Assembly: GCA_946406015.1 (NCBI GenBank)
Contig: CAMJJD010000008.1
Location: 1 to 54,875, forward strand
DNA: 54,875 nucleotides
Direction: 5' to 3'
DNA from: an uncultured Bacteroidales bacterium
Lineage (GTDB): Bacteria > Bacteroidota > Bacteroidia > Bacteroidales > P3
The translations under genes and the position numbers were made by a program. The notes under the pieces are model-generated. The model made no database searches, had not been told where the DNA came from, and saw only the letters and a program-made list of their open reading frames with translations. Below are positions 7,328 to 14,884 of this stretch, piece by piece. Within the stretch, counting starts at the first letter, position 1. Every line of letters begins with the position of its first letter.

Positions 7328-7410
7328 CGCTCCGTGCATTCTCCCTACCTTCTCCCTACCTTCTCCCTACCTCTCCTTGGCGCCCACGAAGAAAGCAGGG
7401 AGTTGGTAGG
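7328..7410. repeat. 11-nt tandem-repeat element A
   Basis: Three exact copies of TTCTCCCTACC (7339-7371) are preceded and followed by related 11-nt units. AGGGAGTTGGTAGG (7397-7410) is nearly complementary to two joined units. The block shares its layout and about 50 bases with element B near 27.2 kb. It occupies the 300-base gap between hydF and the DUF4919 gene, which shows nothing else. Confidence 0.75.
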
Positions 7411-7516
7411 TTGCAGATGATGAGTCGATGTTGTTTGTGTGATGTTCGGCAAAGAATAGATGTTGTGTGCAATAAATGTTTATTGTTGGCGTTTTCTAAT
7501 GGTATCGCTCTGTTGT

Positions 7517-7996
7517 ATGCGAAAGCTGATAGTCATAATAGGGTTGTTGATAATGTCTTGTACAATTATGGCACAGGACAACGGACGCACGTTGAAACCC
7601 AACTACCGCAAGATTGCGCGTGTGGTGAAATCGCCGTCGAGCCCCTATTATCTTGATTCGCTTGAGGAGCGATTCTCCCGTTGCGACACCACGCTCACGG
7701 TCGACGACTTGCGTTGCCTATATTATGGCGGGGCGGCCAATATGCTCACCGCTTCCCACAAGGCACTCGATGCCGCCGTCTTGCGGTTCGGGATGGCCTC
7801 GCGCCGGGCGGGTATCATGTGGTGGCGCTACCAGATGCTGACCACAGCCGTCTGGAGTACGGGCGACGGCAGCAAGCGCAATCCGTTGTATGTCACCGGA
7901 CGCGACGATGCCCTATGGGTGGCCACCGACTTCGGTGCCCCCTTGTGGTTCAAAATCAAAGGCAAGCGTAAGTTCAGCGCAGCTCCACAACGGTGA
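7517..7996 (+). CDS. secreted DUF4919-like protein
   Basis: 159 residues from the ATG at 7517, chosen because it opens with a signal peptide (MRKLIVIIGLLIMSCTIMAQ); an in-frame ATG at 7460 would bury it. The mature part has YYLDSLEERFSRCDTTLTVD followed by DLRCLYYGGA, the hallmark of DUF4919, a secreted Bacteroidetes family of unknown role. The C-terminus (LWFKIKGKRKFS) fits the family end. Its last 23 bases overlap the 3' end of mutS2 on the opposite strand, a convergent overlap. Confidence 0.75.
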   Translation: MRKLIVIIGLLIMSCTIMAQDNGRTLKPNYRKIARVVKSPSSPYYLDSLEERFSRCDTTLTVDDLRCLYYGGAANMLTASHKALDAAVLRFGMASRRAGIMWWRYQMLTTAVWSTGDGSKRNPLYVTGRDDALWVATDFGAPLWFKIKGKRKFSAAPQR

Positions 7997-10496
7997 TGCC
8001 TTCGCCGCCTAGTTCCAGCTTCTCGGGGTGGAAGGTGCGGACATCTCGGTTGGCACGCAGTTCGTCGCGGATTATCTGCATCAATATGCCGTAACCCTTG
8101 CCGTGCAAGATGCGCACTTCCTTCTCGGAAAGGAGTAGTGCTGTGTCGAGGAACTGGTGCAGTTCGGCGATGGCCTCTTCGGCTCGGTGGCCGCGCAGGT
8201 CGAGAGTGGGGTTGAATCGGGCGCGCTTCTCGTTGATGTCGTCGTAGATGCCGCGACTGACGCTCACCGCAGATTTGGCGGTGGGTATCTTCTGCTTGGC
8301 GGTGCCTTGCAGGCGGCTGAGGGGGATGGTCATGCGGATGCTGTTGCTCTCCACTACGGCTTTCTTGCCCTTGATTTCCACTACCTGCCCGTAGGTTTCT
8401 TCGCCGTCGATGCGGACGATACTCCCAACCAGAATTGGCATTTCTTTATCTCTAACCGAATTATCCGAATTAATCCGAACTTGGCTTTTTCGGTTTCTTT
8501 CGGATTGTTCGGTTAGAGCTTTGGTGTTTTGTTCGGTGGCTTCGGCCAGGCGGGCGCGGGCTTGTTGCGTGGCTTCTTTCTCGGCTTTGGCGCTCTTGAT
8601 GTCGCTGATGGTGCGCTCGACGGTGCGGTTGGCGTCGGTGAGTATCTGTTGCGCCTCGCGGCGGGCGGCGCCGACTATCTCGTGGCGACGGGCCTGCAGG
8701 TTGTCGCTCATCCGTTGGTATTTCTCGGTCACCTCGGCCAGGAATTCGTCGGCTACGCGCAGCTCCTCTTTCTTCTTTTCAATCTCTTTCTTGTCAAGCT
8801 CCAACTGCTGCAGCTGGTGCTCGAAGTTGAGCTGTTCGCGACCTACCATCTCGCCGGCTCGGTCGAGGATGTCCTTGGGGAAGCCGATGCTCTCGGCAAT
8901 CTCGAAGGCAAAGCTGGATCCGGGATGCCCCACGCTGAGGCGGTAGAGCGGCCGCATGGCGTTGGTGTCGAAGAGCATGGCGCCGTTGACGATGCCCGGC
9001 ATGCGGTCGGCCAGCAGCTTGAGGTCGGCGAAGTGGGTGGTGACGACGCCGAAGGCCCCTTTGTCGTAGAGCACCTCCAGCACAGCTTCGGCGATGGCGC
9101 AACCCGAGCGAGGCTCGGTGCCGCCACCCAACTCGTCGAGGAGGAAGAGCGTCTTTTCATCGGCTGAGCCGACGAGCGCTTTCATGTTCTGCAGGTGCGA
9201 GGTGTAGGTTGAGAGGTCGTTGTCGATGCTCTGCTGGTCGCCGATGTCGATGAAGATGGAACCGAAGAGGCCGCACTCCGAGGTGGGCCGCAACGGTACC
9301 GGCATTCCGCATTGCAGCATGTATTGTATCAAGCCTACGGCTTTGAGCAGCACCGACTTGCCGCCGGCGTTGGGGCCGGAGATGATCAATATTCTGGCCT
9401 CACCCCCGCCCCCTCTCCCAGAGGAGAGGGGAGTGGAATGTAGATTTAAGTCGAAAGGAATTACTCCTTCGAAGGAGTCTACTCCCCTCGCCTTTAGGGA
9501 GAGGGGTTGGGGGTGAGGCTGCCTTTTCTTCTGCAGGTATAGTATCGGGTGGCGGGCGTCCATCCAGTCGACGCGGGGTTCTCGGTGGAGGATGGGGACG
9601 CAGGCGTTGAGTTCTATGGCAACACGGGCTTTGGCACGCAGGAAGTCGATGCGTGCGAGGAAGTGATAGGCTTCGTCGAGTTGTGGCAGCAAGGGACGCA
9701 GCCGGTCGCTGAAGGTGAGCAGGATGCGTTGTATCTCGTGCCGTTCGTCGAAGTCGAGTTCGCGTAGGTCGTTGCCGAGTTCGACGACTTCGGCAGGTTC
9801 CACGAAAGCGGTGAGGCGTGTGGCGGACTCGTCTTGTATGAGGCCTTTTATCTTGCGTCGGTGGGTGGTGAGCAGGGGAATGACGGGACGGCCGTCGCGG
9901 ATGGTCACTTCGGCCCCCTCGGGAGCCCAACCTTCGCGCTTGGCTCGCGAAAGGGTACTGTTGACTTGAGCCTCTACCTCCGCTGCTTTGCGGGCTTTGG
10001 TGCGCCGTATCTCGGCTAGGGCGGGGGAGGCGTTGTCGTAGAGCTCGCCGTGGTCGTCGATGAGTTTCCCTAAAAGGGAGTTGATGACGTTGAGTTGCGA
10101 GCTTTTTCCGCCATAGCCTAGTTCCACCTCGATGGCGAGGTTGCGCAGGGCGGTGTATTGTTGATGCTCTTCGGCTGTGAGGAAATAGTAGCACTCGCGG
10201 ATGGTGCGGAGCGAGAGTTTCAGGTCGAACAAGCTCTCCAGAGGAATGACCGTGTTGCCGACCCGGAGGTGGGTGAGGATAGGGGTGAGGTCGATGAAGT
10301 CTTGCTGGGGAAACTCGCTCTCCATAAGTACTATCTGGCGCATCTCCTCGGTGAGTTGCAGCTCATATTGCACCTTCTCGAAGTCGGAAGAGAAACGCAT
10401 CTCGTCGGCCATGCGGGCGGCAAGGGCGTTGGTGCATTGCTCCGTCACCATCTGGCGGATGCGGTCGAAACCCAGTTTCTGTTCTATATTTTTCAT
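7974..10496 (-). CDS. mutS2: endonuclease MutS2
   Basis: 840 residues. MutS2 proteins act on recombination intermediates or collided ribosomes. Seen in order: N-terminal core, the ABC ATPase with Walker A GPNAGGKS (about 372-379), Walker B LFLLDELGGGTEP, a long coiled coil (about 510-650), a KOW-like segment (VGSIVRIDGEETYGQVVEI), and a C-terminal Smr nuclease domain (LDLRGHRAEEAI, HGKGYGIL). Normal size is about 780-830. Three repeat inserts account for the excess: two around the native strand GVIPFDLNL just before Walker A, and one at about 660-682 between coiled coil and KOW. Confidence 0.94.
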   Translation of the reverse strand: MKNIEQKLGFDRIRQMVTEQCTNALAARMADEMRFSSDFEKVQYELQLTEEMRQIVLMESEFPQQDFIDLTPILTHLRVGNTVIPLESLFDLKLSLRTIRECYYFLTAEEHQQYTALRNLAIEVELGYGGKSSQLNVINSLLGKLIDDHGELYDNASPALAEIRRTKARKAAEVEAQVNSTLSRAKREGWAPEGAEVTIRDGRPVIPLLTTHRRKIKGLIQDESATRLTAFVEPAEVVELGNDLRELDFDERHEIQRILLTFSDRLRPLLPQLDEAYHFLARIDFLRAKARVAIELNACVPILHREPRVDWMDARHPILYLQKKRQPHPQPLSLKARGVDSFEGVIPFDLNLHSTPLSSGRGGGGEARILIISGPNAGGKSVLLKAVGLIQYMLQCGMPVPLRPTSECGLFGSIFIDIGDQQSIDNDLSTYTSHLQNMKALVGSADEKTLFLLDELGGGTEPRSGCAIAEAVLEVLYDKGAFGVVTTHFADLKLLADRMPGIVNGAMLFDTNAMRPLYRLSVGHPGSSFAFEIAESIGFPKDILDRAGEMVGREQLNFEHQLQQLELDKKEIEKKKEELRVADEFLAEVTEKYQRMSDNLQARRHEIVGAARREAQQILTDANRTVERTISDIKSAKAEKEATQQARARLAEATEQNTKALTEQSERNRKSQVRINSDNSVRDKEMPILVGSIVRIDGEETYGQVVEIKGKKAVVESNSIRMTIPLSRLQGTAKQKIPTAKSAVSVSRGIYDDINEKRARFNPTLDLRGHRAEEAIAELHQFLDTALLLSEKEVRILHGKGYGILMQIIRDELRANRDVRTFHPEKLELGGEGITVVELR
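8450..8518 (-). repeat. in-frame palindromic insertion in mutS2 (CCGAAT family)
   Basis: CTCTAACCGAA (8450-8460) and TTCGGTTAGAG (8508-8518) are perfect complements. Between them lie repeats of CCGAAT/TCCGAA. The block encodes about 23 polar residues (SERNRKSQVRINSDNSVRDK) that do not belong to the family. Confidence 0.65.
9398..9519 (-). repeat. pair of inverted in-frame insertions in mutS2 (CTCACCCC family)
   Basis: Two hairpin repeats, 9398-9437 and 9478-9519, lie in opposite orientation. Each has CCCCTCTCC-type arms, and their outer ends (CCTCACCCCCGCCCC versus GGTTGGGGGTGAGG) also pair. Between them lie the native codons for GVIPFDLNL. The same family occurs between genes at 30405-30444. 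Confidence 0.8.
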
Positions 10497-10540
10497 TAAG
10501 GAGTCAAGGAGACAGGAGTTAAGGAGACAGGAGTCTGGAA
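10497..10540. repeat. short tandem repeat between nitrilase gene and mutS2
   Basis: Tandem GGAGACAGGAGTTAA units. The reverse complement, CTCCTGTCTCCTTAACTCC, recurs in the 77-nt repeat at the right end of the window. Confidence 0.65.
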
Positions 10541-10555
10541 ATTATATTCTATTTT

Positions 10556-11386
10556 TTATTTGTCGAAGTCGAGATATAGGGGCCATTTCTGGCGGAAGGT
10601 GTCGAGCTTTTCCTTGTCGAGGGTGACTGTGACGAGTTGGTCACTTCCGGCTACGGCTTCAGCCAGAGGAAAGCCTTTGTAGTCGATGAGGGCGCTGTTG
10701 CCTGTATAATTGCCCCCTACGCCATCCACCCCGCTGCGGTTGCATCCAAGCACATAGCTGAGGTTTTCGATGGCGCGGGCTTTCAGCAATGTTGTCCAAG
10801 CCTCGTGGCGGCTGCCCGGCCAGTTGGCGCAGACGAGCAGCAGGTCATACTGTAGTTTTGAATTTTGAATTTTGAATTTTGAACATGTTGCTGCCACTTC
10901 AGAATTCGACTTTCGAAATTCAACATTGTTGCGGAGCCACTTGGGGAAGCGGAGGTCGTAGCAGACGGCGGGTTTGATGCGCCATCCTTTGTATTCGAAC
11001 ACCTCGCGTTGTGTACCGCGGCTGATGATATTGTATTCGCCGCTGACGCGGAAAGTGTGGGCTTTGTCGTAGTGGCCAACGCTGCCATCGGGATAGACCC
11101 AATGCAGGCGGTTGTAGCAGCGGTCGCCCTCGCGGATAATCCATGTGCCGACGAAGAGAAAATTGTGCTTCGAAGCCATCTGGCGAGCCCATTGCAGGGT
11201 GGGTCCTTCCTGCTCTTCGGCCAGCGAGGCCATGTGGTCGCCGAAGCCGGTGGTGAATGTCTCAGGGACGACGAAGATGTCGTTCTTGGGTGCTGAAGCG
11301 AGCACCTCCTCAACGCGGCTGCGGTTGGCTTCGGCGTCGCCCCAGACGATATTCTGCTGGTAGAAGGTTATGTTCAGCTCGTTCAT
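10556..11386 (-). CDS. nitrilase-family amidase (omega-amidase-like)
   Basis: 276 residues of the carbon-nitrogen hydrolase fold. The catalytic triad is visible: Glu42 (VVPETFTTG), Lys108 (GHYDKAHTF) and Cys142 (AVCYDLRFP). The pattern best fits Nit2/YafV omega-amidases, which hydrolyse alpha-ketoglutaramate-type amides. Residues about 154-179 (VEFRKSNSEVAATCSKFKIQ) interrupt the segment that in relatives runs straight from the catalytic CYDLRFP to YDLLLVCANWP. This insert is encoded by repeat DNA matching the kamD-kamE spacer. The ATG overlaps the ribF stop by 4 nt, so the two are translationally coupled. Confidence 0.88.
   Translation of the reverse strand: MNELNITFYQQNIVWGDAEANRSRVEEVLASAPKNDIFVVPETFTTGFGDHMASLAEEQEGPTLQWARQMASKHNFLFVGTWIIREGDRCYNRLHWVYPDGSVGHYDKAHTFRVSGEYNIISRGTQREVFEYKGWRIKPAVCYDLRFPKWLRNNVEFRKSNSEVAATCSKFKIQNSKLQYDLLLVCANWPGSRHEAWTTLLKARAIENLSYVLGCNRSGVDGVGGNYTGNSALIDYKGFPLAEAVAGSDQLVTVTLDKEKLDTFRQKWPLYLDFDK
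10850..10927 (-). repeat. in-frame repeat insertion in nitrilase gene (TTCAAAA composite)
   Basis: Read on the minus strand it has AATGTTGAATTTCGAAAGT, a GC-rich middle, then repeated TTCAAAATTCAAAATTCAAA. The order and sequence parallel the spacer at 29524-29610. Confidence 0.75.
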
Positions 11387-12309
11387 GGGTTGATGCAGGA
11401 TTCAAGGTCTTTCTGTAGCTGGGCGTGCAAAGCTTCGGGGGAGTCGAAATGCACGATGTCGCGCATGCGGTATCGCAGTTCCACTTCGATATCGTGGCCG
11501 TAGAGGTCGCCGTTGAAGTCTCTCAAGTGCACTTCGAGCAGCGGTTTCTCTATTCCGAAAGTGGGTGCGGAGCCGAGATTGGCCATACCGTAGCATATCA
11601 TGGGCTCGCAGAAATCGGCCGTCACGCTTACGGAGTAGACGCCTTCTTTGGGCAGCATCTTGCGGGTGTTCTCCAACGACACGTTGGCGGTGGGGAATCC
11701 CAGTTTGTGGCCCACACCGCGGCCATGCACCACGCGCCCCTCGATTCGGTAGGGGTGGCCGAGCAGATTCTCTGTGGCCACAACGTCGCCCGCCAACAGT
11801 GCCTGCCTTATACGCGACGAGCTGATGGGTTCTCCGTCGACGAGATAGGGTTCTCCGCGGTGGAGCGTGAAACCCAACTCGCCGGCCAGTTGGGGCAGGT
11901 GGTCGAAGTCGTCGTTGTGCTTTGAACCAAAGCGTGAATCGTATCCCAGCAGCAGGCTCCGCATATTCAGATCTTTGTGCAGCAGGCTTGCCATCTCGCA
12001 GGCCGACAGCTGGGCGACCTCGCGGGTGAATGGCAGCACGGCGACATACTTCACGCCGGCGTCGAAGAGCAGGCTCAGGTGTTCGTCGGGGTCGTCGAGC
12101 CAATACTCACTGTCGCGGCGACCGAGGACGAAAGAGGGATGCGACGTCAGCGTCACCGCCAAGGGCGCGAGGTGAGGTTCGAGTGTGGAAAGTTGTTCGA
12201 GCAGATGCCGGTGGCCGCGATGCACTCCGTCGAAGACGCCGACGGTGACGGCGGTATCTTCGCGGATGGCATCTATGGGGCCGTTTATATCGTAGAGCTG
12301 GAAGGTCAT
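11383..12309 (-). CDS. ribF: bifunctional riboflavin kinase / FAD synthetase
   Basis: 308 residues from the ATG at 12309; the open frame continues upstream, antisense-like, into the barrel gene. Makes FMN and FAD. The adenylyltransferase part has VTVGVFDGVHRGHRHLLEQL (nucleotide-binding HxGH), LLLGYDSRFGSKHNDD and ISSSRIRQALLAGD. The kinase part has GRVVHGRGVGHKLGFPTANV and the active-site Glu in LLEVHLRDFNGDLYG. The start overlaps the upstream barrel stop by 4 nt and the stop overlaps the nitrilase start by 4 nt, a chain of ATGA junctions. Confidence 0.95.
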   Translation of the reverse strand: MTFQLYDINGPIDAIREDTAVTVGVFDGVHRGHRHLLEQLSTLEPHLAPLAVTLTSHPSFVLGRRDSEYWLDDPDEHLSLLFDAGVKYVAVLPFTREVAQLSACEMASLLHKDLNMRSLLLGYDSRFGSKHNDDFDHLPQLAGELGFTLHRGEPYLVDGEPISSSRIRQALLAGDVVATENLLGHPYRIEGRVVHGRGVGHKLGFPTANVSLENTRKMLPKEGVYSVSVTADFCEPMICYGMANLGSAPTFGIEKPLLEVHLRDFNGDLYGHDIEVELRYRMRDIVHFDSPEALHAQLQKDLESCINP

Positions 12310-13532
12310 TTCAGGCGGAAGGAAGGTTTGAAGAGGATCGAGCAGCCGAAAGAATACTGCATGCGGTGCTCGTCGGGGTAATAGTAGCCCGACACCTCGA
12401 GCCGGAGCATGCAGGGTTGGTGCCCCGAAGTCCAGATGTGCGAGGCTTTGGCGATTAGCACCTGTGTGCGGTCGAAGGTTAGGGTAGGGGTAAGCGCCGA
12501 GAGGTTGCTGAAAAGCCAGCTGCCCATCAGCGGTACGAAGTCCTTGCCGTACCAGTAGCTCAATGTTACTTGTGTTTCCGACCTTTCTCGTGGAAAGCGC
12601 ATGTTCAGCTCTGGATAGACACCCCAGCCCGATGTGAACGGAATCGCGGTGTTGCCGCGCTGGTTGTACCACATCATGCGGCAGCTGAGGTCGAAGTAGA
12701 CGTTACCTGCATCGTAGAATGCACCTAATCCTGTGGAAACGTTGAAGTTGTTGTTAATCCGGTGGCTGACCGCCATGTTTTGACCGCCTTCGTGCTGGCC
12801 GATGGCGTGGAATGGAAGGTATAGTTGCACGTCGCCCAGATATGTTTGCAATCTGCCCGACAAACCAGCCGTGAAGCGCTCGGGTACTATGCTTTGGTTC
12901 CAGATGTATTCGCGCCAGTCGACCCAAAGGTCGGCCTCGGCATGACTACCTTCGTAGGTCAGCTCCACACCCGCTTCGGGGTCGGCCACATAGAGCAGGT
13001 CGGGGTTGTAGAGCGGCAGTGGCAGCTTGTGTGTGCTGTTGCCCAAGCTTCCGAGGGTGAGTTGCAGATGTTCGTTGAAAGTTATCTTCGCCTGTAGCCA
13101 GGGCAGCAGGTGGAGGCGGTTGATGCTGTCGGTGTTCGCCGGCCAGGGATTGTTGCTCAGCAGGGTGGGGTAGTTGCGTGCTCCCCATAGGTGCAGCCAA
13201 TGGAAGCCCCCCTCGAGCGTAAAACCTTTTCCCCACAACAGTTCATGATTCTTCCACAGCACCAGTCGCGGCCTCAGAACGAAGCCCGGCAGGGTGTAGC
13301 CGCTGATGCGGTTGCCGAAGTATTCGTTGTCAATGAAGAACACCTGTCCGTCAATGTCGAGCGAAAGCCAACTGAATCCGGTGCTGTCTGCGTGGTCGGG
13401 TGCGTAGGGTGGAGTAGTGGCTGTTGCTGCAATGGGTTGGATGGGGTCAATGGATTGAATGGGTTTGGCATGGGCATTGCCCATCAAACCCATTAGAACC
13501 ATTAATCCTATTATTCCCAGCAATCGCCTCAT
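12306..13532 (-). CDS. secreted outer-membrane beta-barrel protein, unknown function
   Basis: 408 residues: signal peptide (MRRLLGIIGLMVLMGLMGNAHA), a Pro/Ile-rich linker of short repeats (PIQSIDPIQPIAATA), then alternating aromatic strands throughout, ending in GCSILFKPSFRLK, as in outer-membrane barrels. I do not recognise the family. The codons for the signal peptide and linker consist of ATGGGT/CCATT-type repeats, so repeat DNA appears to supply part of the export signal. It overlaps the TlpA-like gene upstream and ribF downstream by 4 nt each. Confidence 0.75.
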   Translation of the reverse strand: MRRLLGIIGLMVLMGLMGNAHAKPIQSIDPIQPIAATATTPPYAPDHADSTGFSWLSLDIDGQVFFIDNEYFGNRISGYTLPGFVLRPRLVLWKNHELLWGKGFTLEGGFHWLHLWGARNYPTLLSNNPWPANTDSINRLHLLPWLQAKITFNEHLQLTLGSLGNSTHKLPLPLYNPDLLYVADPEAGVELTYEGSHAEADLWVDWREYIWNQSIVPERFTAGLSGRLQTYLGDVQLYLPFHAIGQHEGGQNMAVSHRINNNFNVSTGLGAFYDAGNVYFDLSCRMMWYNQRGNTAIPFTSGWGVYPELNMRFPRERSETQVTLSYWYGKDFVPLMGSWLFSNLSALTPTLTFDRTQVLIAKASHIWTSGHQPCMLRLEVSGYYYPDEHRMQYSFGCSILFKPSFRLK

Positions 13533-14632
13533 TTACCCAGTGCGTTGATGACAGCCTCCTCGACGGCGGGACCGCGCAGGTCGCGGGCCAGGATGGTTCC
13601 GTCCTTGTCGATAAGCATAATCTGCGGGATGCCGTTGACACCGTAGGTGTCGGTGGCCGTGCGGGTGCTGTCGACCAGCTGGGGATAGGTGATGCCGAGG
13701 TCGGCCATCACTTTGGCGTGGGCGGCTTCGCGCTCCTCGCGGCTGCCGCGCTCCCACACGTTGAGGCCTACGACGACGAGGCCTTTCTTCTGGTATTTCT
13801 TCCATAGCGGCACGAGGTTGTCCTTAATCTCGATGCGGCAGGGACCGCACCAGCTGGCGTAGAAGTCGACCAGCGCCAGCTTGCCGTCGATAAGGTCGCT
13901 CAATTTGCCGTCGACACCCTGGATGTCAGTATAGTGTTTGCCGGCCGAGGTAGCTTCCCTGGCGCGCAGTTGGACAAGCGTTTTCTGAACAAACTCGCTG
14001 TTGGCCACGCGGGGTGAGGCTGCTTTGGCAACACTGTCAAGTACGCTGTAGGAAAAGTTCTCTAAGTGAACGATTTCCTCCATCGCGATGAGCGCGAGGA
14101 TGTTGTCTTTGTTCTCATTGTAGAGTTTCCAATCGGCCTCGAGTATACGGGCAGCGCCAATGGAGTCGATGCTGTCAAGTATATGCTCGGCTTCGGCACG
14201 GGCGGCTGCGTTAGGTGCACTGTAATACAGGGGGAGATACTCATCCATAGCGGCAATAATGTCGTCTATGTTATGGCTCTTATTGTATGCCAGAAGTTTG
14301 TCGTTGAGGGGAGTACCGCCGATGCTGTCGTTGTTGATTGTGATGGTGCCGGGCTCCAGGATGATTCTGACCAGATATGAAACATCTGGAGATTCGATGA
14401 TGACATTCTTGGCCTCGTCGACGGTGCCCTTGAAGGTGTATTTCCCATCAGTTACCACAGCGCTGTCCAACGGCGTATCAGGGTCGTTGTACAAGTCATG
14501 TATGTATAGCATCTTTCCGTTTAGTTCGGTATCGTTGACGGTACCGTTGATGGTGAATTGATGTTTGGTGCCACAGCTGCAGGTGAAAGCGCAGGCTATT
14601 GCCGCACAGATGATTAAACCATATCTTTTCAT
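13529..14632 (-). CDS. TlpA-like thiol-disulfide oxidoreductase lipoprotein (DUF4369)
   Basis: 367 residues. N-terminal lipoprotein signal with Cys at 18-20 (CAFTCSCG). Residues 25-110 resemble DUF4369 (FTINGTVNDTELNGKMLYIHD), which in Bacteroidetes is joined to thioredoxin domains. The C-terminal AhpC/TSA-thioredoxin domain has FYASWCGPC with Cys262 and Cys265, and the cis-Pro segment GVNGIPQIMLIDKDG. Likely a periplasmic reductase anchored in the outer membrane. First gene of a four-gene minus operon; a TATCTTTG promoter lies at 14657-14689. Confidence 0.88.
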   Translation of the reverse strand: MKRYGLIICAAIACAFTCSCGTKHQFTINGTVNDTELNGKMLYIHDLYNDPDTPLDSAVVTDGKYTFKGTVDEAKNVIIESPDVSYLVRIILEPGTITINNDSIGGTPLNDKLLAYNKSHNIDDIIAAMDEYLPLYYSAPNAAARAEAEHILDSIDSIGAARILEADWKLYNENKDNILALIAMEEIVHLENFSYSVLDSVAKAASPRVANSEFVQKTLVQLRAREATSAGKHYTDIQGVDGKLSDLIDGKLALVDFYASWCGPCRIEIKDNLVPLWKKYQKKGLVVVGLNVWERGSREEREAAHAKVMADLGITYPQLVDSTRTATDTYGVNGIPQIMLIDKDGTILARDLRGPAVEEAVINALGK

Positions 14633-14656
14633 AATGATGAATTATTTTATAAAGTG

Positions 14657-14689
14657 CAAAGATACAAATTTATTTTGTAATGGTTCAAA
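14657..14689 (-). promoter_or_regulatory. Bacteroidetes promoter of the TlpA-barrel-ribF-nitrilase operon
   Basis: On the minus strand TATCTTTG (14657-14664) is a perfect TAnnTTTG -7 box. TTTG (14686-14689) lies 21 nt upstream as the -33 element. Confidence 0.65.
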
Positions 14690-14705
14690 CGATGTTTTTT
14701 TCGTC

Positions 14706-14767
14706 ATTTCTTCGGTGTTTCTTTGGTATTTCCTCGGTATTTCCTCGGGTTTTACCGAAGAAATACC
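14706..14767. repeat. 11-nt tandem-repeat element D
   Basis: Four contiguous 11-nt units (ATTTCTTCGGT, GTTTCTTTGGT, ATTTCCTCGGT, ATTTCCTCGGG) are followed by ACCGAAGAAAT (14754-14764), the exact reverse complement of the first unit. It sits between two divergent promoters. Confidence 0.8.
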
Positions 14768-14829
14768 ATTGAATGTTCAAAGGATCAGCTTAATAGATGT
14801 AAACTTGAGGTGCGTTCTTTATTAACTTT

Positions 14830-14861
14830 TTTGGTGGTGTCGTTTTTTTTGTTTACTTTTG
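14830..14861 (+). promoter_or_regulatory. Bacteroidetes promoter of the DUF4831-panB operon
   Basis: TTTG at 14830-14833 and TACTTTTG at 14854-14861, spaced by 20 nt, match the -33/-7 consensus. They lie 23 nt upstream of the ATG at 14885. Confidence 0.65.
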
Positions 14862-14884
14862 CATTTTCAAGATGGCGTGATATA

